Below, piece by piece: positions 7,643 through 11,174 of a DNA stretch of 11,174 nt; the first letter of the stretch is position 1; each line of letters starts with the position of its first letter. The notes beneath the pieces are model-generated. The model ran no database searches. It was not told the DNA's origin and was given only the letters and a program-made list of their open reading frames with translations. The translations under genes and the position numbers were made by a program. Source of the DNA: JAVBPR01 sp031549485 (GTDB lineage Bacteria > Bacillota > Clostridia > Oscillospirales > Feifaniaceae); contig JAVBPR010000029.1 of the NCBI GenBank assembly GCA_031549485.1, positions 1 through 11,174 of the forward strand, in the 5' to 3' direction.

Positions 7643-9880
7643 ATGATTTGTTCAAGATGCAAAAAGCGCCCCGCGGTGGTTTTTGTGACCAAGCTCGAGG
7701 GCGACGAAAAGAAGAATGAAGGACTTTGTATGCAGTGCGCTACAGAGCTCGGAATAACTCCGGCAATTAACGTGGCGGAGCAGTTCGGCATATCCCCGGA
7801 AGAAATGGACGGCATGGCGCAGCAGTTTATGCAGATGATGGAAAACCAGGAGACAGACGAAGAAAACGAAGAGGGAAGAACAGCGTCGTTTCCGAATTTC
7901 GAAAAACTTTTCGGCGGAAAAGGCGTGCAGAAAGAAGAAAAGAAAGAAACAAAAGTGCCCGAGGAAAAAAGCAAAAATCATCGGAAACATCTCGAGCAAT
8001 ACGGAATAAACCTTATCGAGCAGGCTAAAGAGGGTAAAATAGACCGGATTATCGGCAGGGATAAGGAAATTGCCCGCGTAATCCAGATTTTAAACCGCAG
8101 GACAAAAAACAACCCCTGCCTTATCGGTGAACCTGGTGTCGGCAAGACCGCGGTTGTCGAAGGGCTTGCCCTTAAAATTGCGGACGGAGAAGTCCCGGCA
8201 AAGCTCAGGGATGCCGAGGTGTATCTGCTTGATTTAACGGCGCTTGTCGCGGGAACTCAGTTTCGCGGCCAGTTCGAAAGCAGAATAAAAGCGCTTGTCA
8301 GCGAAGTGAAAAAACTCGGCAATATAATTTTGTTTATCGATGAGGTTCATAACCTTGTCACCGCGGGAGACGCGGAGGGCTCGATGAATGCCGCGAACAT
8401 CTTGAAGCCTGCGCTTTCAAGAGGCGAAATCCAGGTCATCGGCGCAACGACTTTCAACGAGTATCGTAAACATATAGAAAAGGACAGTGCGCTTGAAAGG
8501 CGTTTTCAGCCTGTTGTGGTTGAAGAACCGACTATTGACGATTCGGTAAGTATTCTTAAAGGAATCAAAAAATATTACGAGCAGCATCACGGCGTTATTT
8601 TTGACGATGTAAGTATCAGACAGGCCGTTTTGATGTCCGAAAGATATATCACCGACCGCTTTTTGCCTGATAAGGCTATTGACCTTATCGACGAGGCGGC
8701 GAGCTCGGCGAGCATTTCGGATGAAACATATAACGAAAGATATTTAAAAGAAAGAGAACTTTTAAAAATCCGCTTTGAGATTTCTGAACTCGAGGAAAAG
8801 GACGAAATCAATTACGAGCTTCTCGCGGAGCTCCGGGCAAAAGAATGCAAGATTGAAGAAGACCTCGCGAAAATCTCGGAAATGCCGGTTATATCGATAA
8901 GCGTGGATAAACTTGCTGAAGTTATCGAGCTTTGGACCGGGATTCCGGCAAGCAAAATCAAGGAAGATGAGCTCGACAGCCTGCGAAATTTGTCGGGCAG
9001 ACTAAAAGCGCGCGTTATCGGGCAGGACGACGCTATCGATTCGGTTTGCGCGTGCATTAAGAAAAACAGAGTCGGCATCAGCCCGAAGAAAAAACCGGCA
9101 TCATTTATCTTTACCGGGCCTACCGGCATAGGAAAAACCGAGCTTGTAAAAAGGCTTTCGGCAGAGCTTTTTGACGGCGTTGAAACGCTTATTCGCCTTG
9201 ATATGAGCGAGTTTATGGAAAAACACTCGGTATCGAGGATTATCGGCTCGCCTCCCGGCTATGTCGGATATGACGAGGCGGGGCAGCTTACCGAAAAGGT
9301 CAGGCGCCGTCCGTATTCGGTCATTCTTTTTGACGAAATTGAAAAAGCCCATCCCGATGTTTTAAATATTCTTTTGCAAATTCTCGACGACGGCAGAATC
9401 ACCGATGCCCACGGCAGAACGGTGAATTTTGAAAACACGATAATCATTATGACATCGAACGCGGGAAGCCAGTATAAAAGCGCGATGGTCGGATTTAACC
9501 GCACAGCGGAGGAGATTGCCGAAGAAAAGGCAAAAAAGGCGCTGCTTGAATTTTTGCGACCCGAGTTTATAAACAGGGTTGACGAAATTATCGCCTTCAA
9601 GCCGCTTAATATGGAAAGCTTTGAAAAAATTGCAGAGCTCATGCTCGGCGACTTAAAAGAAGCGATGGAAACAAACGGGCGCACACTTTTATATGATACC
9701 GACGTGCCGCAGCTTCTCGCAAAGAAATCTTTTAGCGCGACATACGGCGCAAGAGAAATAAGACGTATTTTGGAAAAGCAGATTGAAAACAAGATTGCCG
9801 AAAAGATTATCGAGCTTGACGGCAAGGTTGAAACCCTTTATATCAAGGTAAAAGACGACGAATTTATAATTGAAAGCTGA
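7643..9880 (+). CDS. clpE: Zinc-finger Clp/Hsp100 ATPase, ClpE-like (ClpP-partner unfoldase)
   Basis: A 745-residue two-ring AAA+ unfoldase. An N-terminal zinc finger (C3, C6, C29, C32) replaces the double Clp-N domain of ClpC/ClpB; this is the ClpE layout and also resembles the McsA zinc finger. Residues about 45-115 form an acidic, Met/Gln-rich, low-complexity linker. D1 has Walker A GEPGVGKT at 162-169, Walker B acidic pair D233-E234 and arginine fingers R286-R287. A short coiled-coil middle domain spans about 360-415. D2 has Walker A GPTGIGKT at 492-499, a GYVGY pore loop, Walker B D564-E565 and the C-terminal D2-small domain. A VGF loop at 616-618 corresponds to the ClpP-docking tripeptide, so it probably feeds ClpP; no clpP is in the window. 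The ATG abuts the pgsA stop; GAAGG lies about 10 bases upstream inside pgsA. No CtsR-type heptamer repeat is visible upstream. The terminator begins 7 bases downstream. Confidence 0.9.
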   Translation: MICSRCKKRPAVVFVTKLEGDEKKNEGLCMQCATELGITPAINVAEQFGISPEEMDGMAQQFMQMMENQETDEENEEGRTASFPNFEKLFGGKGVQKEEKKETKVPEEKSKNHRKHLEQYGINLIEQAKEGKIDRIIGRDKEIARVIQILNRRTKNNPCLIGEPGVGKTAVVEGLALKIADGEVPAKLRDAEVYLLDLTALVAGTQFRGQFESRIKALVSEVKKLGNIILFIDEVHNLVTAGDAEGSMNAANILKPALSRGEIQVIGATTFNEYRKHIEKDSALERRFQPVVVEEPTIDDSVSILKGIKKYYEQHHGVIFDDVSIRQAVLMSERYITDRFLPDKAIDLIDEAASSASISDETYNERYLKERELLKIRFEISELEEKDEINYELLAELRAKECKIEEDLAKISEMPVISISVDKLAEVIELWTGIPASKIKEDELDSLRNLSGRLKARVIGQDDAIDSVCACIKKNRVGISPKKKPASFIFTGPTGIGKTELVKRLSAELFDGVETLIRLDMSEFMEKHSVSRIIGSPPGYVGYDEAGQLTEKVRRRPYSVILFDEIEKAHPDVLNILLQILDDGRITDAHGRTVNFENTIIIMTSNAGSQYKSAMVGFNRTAEEIAEEKAKKALLEFLRPEFINRVDEIIAFKPLNMESFEKIAELMLGDLKEAMETNGRTLLYDTDVPQLLAKKSFSATYGAREIRRILEKQIENKIAEKIIELDGKVETLYIKVKDDEFIIES

Positions 9881-9887
9881 TGCTTCG

Positions 9888-9923
9888 AAAAAAGGCGGGT
9901 AGCAAAGTTTATCCGCCTTTTTT
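9888..9923 (+). terminator. Intrinsic terminator closing the pcrA-clpE gene train
   Basis: A stem with arms AAAAAAGGCGG and CCGCCTTTTTT, extendable by GTA/TAT with one G-T pair, and a short AT-rich loop. The 3' arm ends in six T. The A-run on the 5' side means it could also work on the opposite strand, though no gene on that strand is present. Confidence 0.92.
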
Positions 9924-9937
9924 CGCATAAATTTGTG

Positions 9938-9966
9938 TTGACATATGAATTTGCCTTTGGTAAACT
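9938..9966 (+). promoter_or_regulatory. Strong sigma-A-type promoter of the tRNA operon
   Basis: A consensus -35 box TTGACA (9938-9943), exactly 17 bases, and a -10 box TAAACT (9961-9966). Initiation around 9973 would leave a leader of only about a dozen bases before the first tRNA. It begins 14 bases after the preceding terminator, so the tRNA operon is transcribed independently. Confidence 0.88.
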
Positions 9967-9984
9967 GATTAGGTCAGAAAACGC

Positions 9985-10058
9985 GCAGGTGTAGTTCAAT
10001 GGTAGAATGTCAGCCTTCCAAGCTGAACACGTGGGTTCGATTCCCATCACCTGCTCCA
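9985..10058 (+). tRNA. tRNA-Gly (anticodon TCC)
   Basis: Acceptor arms GCAGGTG (9985-9991) and CACCTGC (10048-10054) pair fully. The anticodon stem TCAGC/GCTGA holds loop CTTCCAA, giving anticodon TCC. The T-loop contains GTTCGATTC. Discriminator T at 10055, and CCA (10056-10058) is encoded. Confidence 0.97.
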
Positions 10059-10062
10059 ATAT

Positions 10063-10139
10063 GCGCATGTAGCTCAGGTGGATAGAGCAACTGCCTTCTA
10101 AGCAGTAGGCCAGGGGTTCGAGTCCCTTCATGCGTACCA
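10063..10139 (+). tRNA. tRNA-Arg (anticodon TCT)
   Basis: Acceptor arms GCGCATG (10063-10069) and CATGCGT (10129-10135) pair, with G-T at the first position. The anticodon stem ACTGC/GCAGT holds loop CTTCTAA, giving anticodon TCT (reads AGA/AGG). T-loop GTTCGAGTC. Discriminator A at 10136 and encoded CCA at 10137-10139. Only 4 bases separate it from tRNA-Gly. Confidence 0.97.
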
Positions 10140-10140
10140 C

Positions 10141-10163
10141 AAACGGCGTTTTGGGCGCCGTTT
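10141..10163 (+). other. Spacer stem-loop between tRNA-Arg and tRNA-His
   Basis: Perfect 8-bp stem AAACGGCG / CGCCGTTT with loop TTTTGGG. It starts one base after the encoded CCA of tRNA-Arg. The A-rich 5' arm and T-rich 3' arm resemble a weak intrinsic terminator, but only three T follow before the sequence becomes mixed AT. It may act as an attenuator or as an RNA-processing/stability element. Confidence 0.7.
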
Positions 10164-10171
10164 ATTAATAT

Positions 10172-10249
10172 GGTGGGTATAGTTCAGTTGGTTAGAGCGC
10201 CAGTTTGTGGCACTGGAGGTCGGCGGTTCGAATCCGCTTACCCACCCCA
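10172..10249 (+). tRNA. tRNA-His (anticodon GTG)
   Basis: Acceptor arms GTGGGTA (10173-10179) and TACCCAC (10239-10245) pair fully. The anticodon stem CCAGT/ACTGG holds loop TTGTGGC, giving anticodon GTG. G-1 is encoded at 10172 opposite discriminator C at 10246, the identity pair expected for tRNA-His. CCA is encoded at 10247-10249. Confidence 0.97.
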
Positions 10250-10259
10250 TTTTAAAAAC

Positions 10260-10284
10260 AAACCGTCGTTTTAAGCGGCGGTTT
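10260..10284 (+). other. Spacer stem-loop between tRNA-His and tRNA-Gln
   Basis: A 9-bp stem AAACCGTCG / CGGCGGTTT with one T-G pair and loop TTTTAAG, followed by one further T and then AAAAT. It shares the CGTTTTRRGCG core and overall form with the hairpin at 10141-10163. It looks like a weak terminator or attenuator; tRNA-Gln starts only 8 bases later. Confidence 0.68.
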
Positions 10285-10292
10285 TAAAATAC

Positions 10293-10368
10293 TGGGGCGT
10301 AGCCAAGTGGTAAGGCACCAGACTTTGACTCTGGCATCCCGCTGGTTCAAATCCAGCCGTCCCAACCA
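10293..10368 (+). tRNA. tRNA-Gln (anticodon TTG)
   Basis: Acceptor arms TGGGGCG (10293-10299) and CGTCCCA (10358-10364) pair, with one G-T. The anticodon stem CCAGA/TCTGG holds loop CTTTGAC, giving anticodon TTG. The weak T-A first pair is typical of tRNA-Gln. T-loop GTTCAAATC. Discriminator A at 10365 and encoded CCA at 10366-10368. Confidence 0.97.
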
Positions 10369-10376
10369 AAACATCT

Positions 10377-10403
10377 AAAAAAGTCCGCAAAACGGACTTT
10401 TTT
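10377..10403 (+). terminator. Intrinsic terminator of the tRNA operon
   Basis: A stem AAAAAAGTCCG / CGGACTTTTTT around a CAAAA loop, ending in six T, 8 bases after the tRNA-Gln CCA. It is clearly stronger in T-tract than the two spacer hairpins upstream. Confidence 0.92.
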
Positions 10404-10450
10404 GTCTTTTTAGGGTAGAATAAACCTATTAATCAGTTCTGTGTATTAAA

Positions 10451-10456
10451 AGGAGG
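10451..10456 (+). promoter_or_regulatory. Ribosome binding site of hflX
   Basis: AGGAGG, preceded by an A run and 4 bases before the ATG at 10461. It fixes the start; the resulting N-terminus (MLSEKIESARVMAIG) leads directly into the HflX N-terminal domain. Confidence 0.85.
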
Positions 10457-10460
10457 CTTT

Positions 10461-11174
10461 ATGTTAAGCGAAAAAATTGAATCGGCCAGAGTGATGGCGA
10501 TAGGCGCCGTGTGTGATAGCGGCGTTCAGTATAACAGCAGCGAAGCCTCTTTGGATGAGCTTGCAAGCCTTGTGAAAACAGCGGGCGGAGAGGTTTTTTG
10601 CACGGTTTTGCAAAACCGTAAGTCGCCTGATCCCGCAACCTTTATCGGCGAGGGAAAGGTTAAAGAAGCAAAGGATATTGCCGCCGCAAATGAAATCGAC
10701 CTCGCGGTCTTTGACGGCGAGCTTTCGCCGTCTCAGCTGAAAAATCTTGAAAACGAGCTTGAGCTTCGTATAATCGATCGAAGCATGCTGATTCTCGATA
10801 TTTTCGCACTTCACGCCGTAACGCGTGAGGGCAAACTTCAGGTCGAGCTTGCACAGCTGAAATACACAATGCCGAGACTTACCGGCAAAGGGATAGAACT
10901 TTCGCGTCTGGGCGGAGGCATAGGTACAAGAGGCCCCGGTGAAACAAAGCTCGAAACCGACAGACGACACATAAGGACGCGCATTGCCGCCCTGAAAGAG
11001 GAACTTGCCGTTCTTGAAAAAAACAGGGGAGAGCAGCGAAAAAGCCGGGATAATTCGGGAATTGCGCGAGTCGGCATAATCGGTTATACGAATGCGGGTA
11101 AAAGCACCTTGCTCAACCTGCTTACAGGCGCAGATCTATTAGCGGAGGACAAGCTTTTTGCAACCCTTGATCCG
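10461..11174 (+). CDS. hflX: GTPase HflX (3' truncated by window)
   Basis: The first 238 codons of HflX, a translational GTPase that binds the 50S subunit and splits stalled or heat-damaged ribosomes. The N-terminal domain is complete: the ATFIGEGKVKE segment (about residues 59-69), the EGKLQVELAQL segment, and the glycine-rich signature GGGIGTRGPGE at 151-161, followed by a charged helical linker. The G domain begins before the P-loop GYTNAGKS at 208-215, and the window ends within the switch I region at LFATLDP, where HflX carries its conserved form. Family members are about 415-430 residues, so a little over half is present. It stands apart from the tRNA operon, behind a terminator, with 57 bases of leader. 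No convincing promoter is visible between that terminator and the ribosome binding site. Confidence 0.97.
   Translation, partial: MLSEKIESARVMAIGAVCDSGVQYNSSEASLDELASLVKTAGGEVFCTVLQNRKSPDPATFIGEGKVKEAKDIAAANEIDLAVFDGELSPSQLKNLENELELRIIDRSMLILDIFALHAVTREGKLQVELAQLKYTMPRLTGKGIELSRLGGGIGTRGPGETKLETDRRHIRTRIAALKEELAVLEKNRGEQRKSRDNSGIARVGIIGYTNAGKSTLLNLLTGADLLAEDKLFATLDP

Noticed and set aside
9259..9825. A 188-codon minus-strand frame opposite the ClpE-like D2 domain, rich in Ser.
   Set aside because: The serine-rich composition is what antisense translation of this codon usage gives; the sense frame is a conserved AAA+ domain.
9838..10140. A minus-strand reading frame of 100 codons over tRNA-Gly and tRNA-Arg, containing GIEPTCSAWKADILPLNYT-like sequence.
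   Set aside because: This is the well-known false protein produced by translating the antisense of tRNA genes; the tRNAs themselves explain the sequence.
10402..10432. A possible hflX promoter (TTGTCT with TAGAAT or TATTAA).
   Set aside because: The spacings are 8 or 19 bases, the -35-like box lies in the terminator T-tract, and the match is weak. I cannot support it, although hflX needs a promoter or read-through.
10464..10970. A long minus-strand frame opposite hflX.
   Set aside because: It is a shadow of the hflX coding bias. The + strand frame has unmistakable HflX motifs and an ideal ribosome binding site.
1..11174. Search by eye for CRISPR arrays, insertion-sequence ends, phage genes, attachment sites at the tRNA genes and riboswitches.
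   Set aside because: No regularly spaced repeats, transposase or integrase frames, duplicated tRNA 3' ends or long structured leaders were seen.

Overview
The window looks like a core-genome segment of a low-to-mid GC Firmicute, most likely of class Clostridia (Oscillospirales-like). This is inferred from the ECF-type energizing module followed by truA, frequent TTG/GTG starts with strong purine-rich ribosome binding sites, tRNA genes that encode their own CCA ends, a ClpE-type unfoldase with an N-terminal zinc finger, and a DUF5711-like gene. The lineage is an inference; no rRNA or species marker is present. Everything lies on the + strand, and base composition looks even throughout, with no insertion sequence, phage, CRISPR or obvious transferred segment.

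Region 1 (1-9880) is one tightly packed gene train: the C-terminal part of a PcrA/UvrD helicase, a class I SAM-dependent methyltransferase, ecfA1, ecfA2, ecfT, truA, a membrane-anchored DUF5711-like protein, a CvpA-family membrane protein, pgsA, and a zinc-finger Clp/Hsp100 ATPase resembling ClpE. Gaps run from -26 to +18 bases, several stops overlap the next start, and no internal terminator is evident, so at least large parts are probably co-transcribed and translationally coupled. The train ends at a strong intrinsic terminator (9888-9923).

Region 2 (about 9938-10403) is a tRNA operon with a near-consensus promoter (TTGACA, 17-base spacer, TAAACT), four tRNAs (Gly-TCC, Arg-TCT, His-GTG, Gln-TTG), two related GC-rich stem-loops in the spacers, and a strong terminator after the last tRNA. 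Region 3 (10461 to the window end) is the first 238 codons of the GTPase HflX, behind a textbook ribosome binding site.

Functionally the segment combines DNA repair (PcrA), RNA modification (TruA and perhaps the methyltransferase), vitamin/metal uptake energisation (EcfA1-EcfA2-EcfT, with no substrate-binding S subunit here), phospholipid synthesis (PgsA), envelope-associated proteins (DUF5711-like, CvpA), protein quality control (ClpE-like) and ribosome rescue (HflX). I see no clear new multi-gene defence or biosynthetic system. The least explained parts are the DUF5711-like/CvpA pair, the placement of the ClpE-like gene directly behind pgsA, and the paired stem-loops within the tRNA operon.
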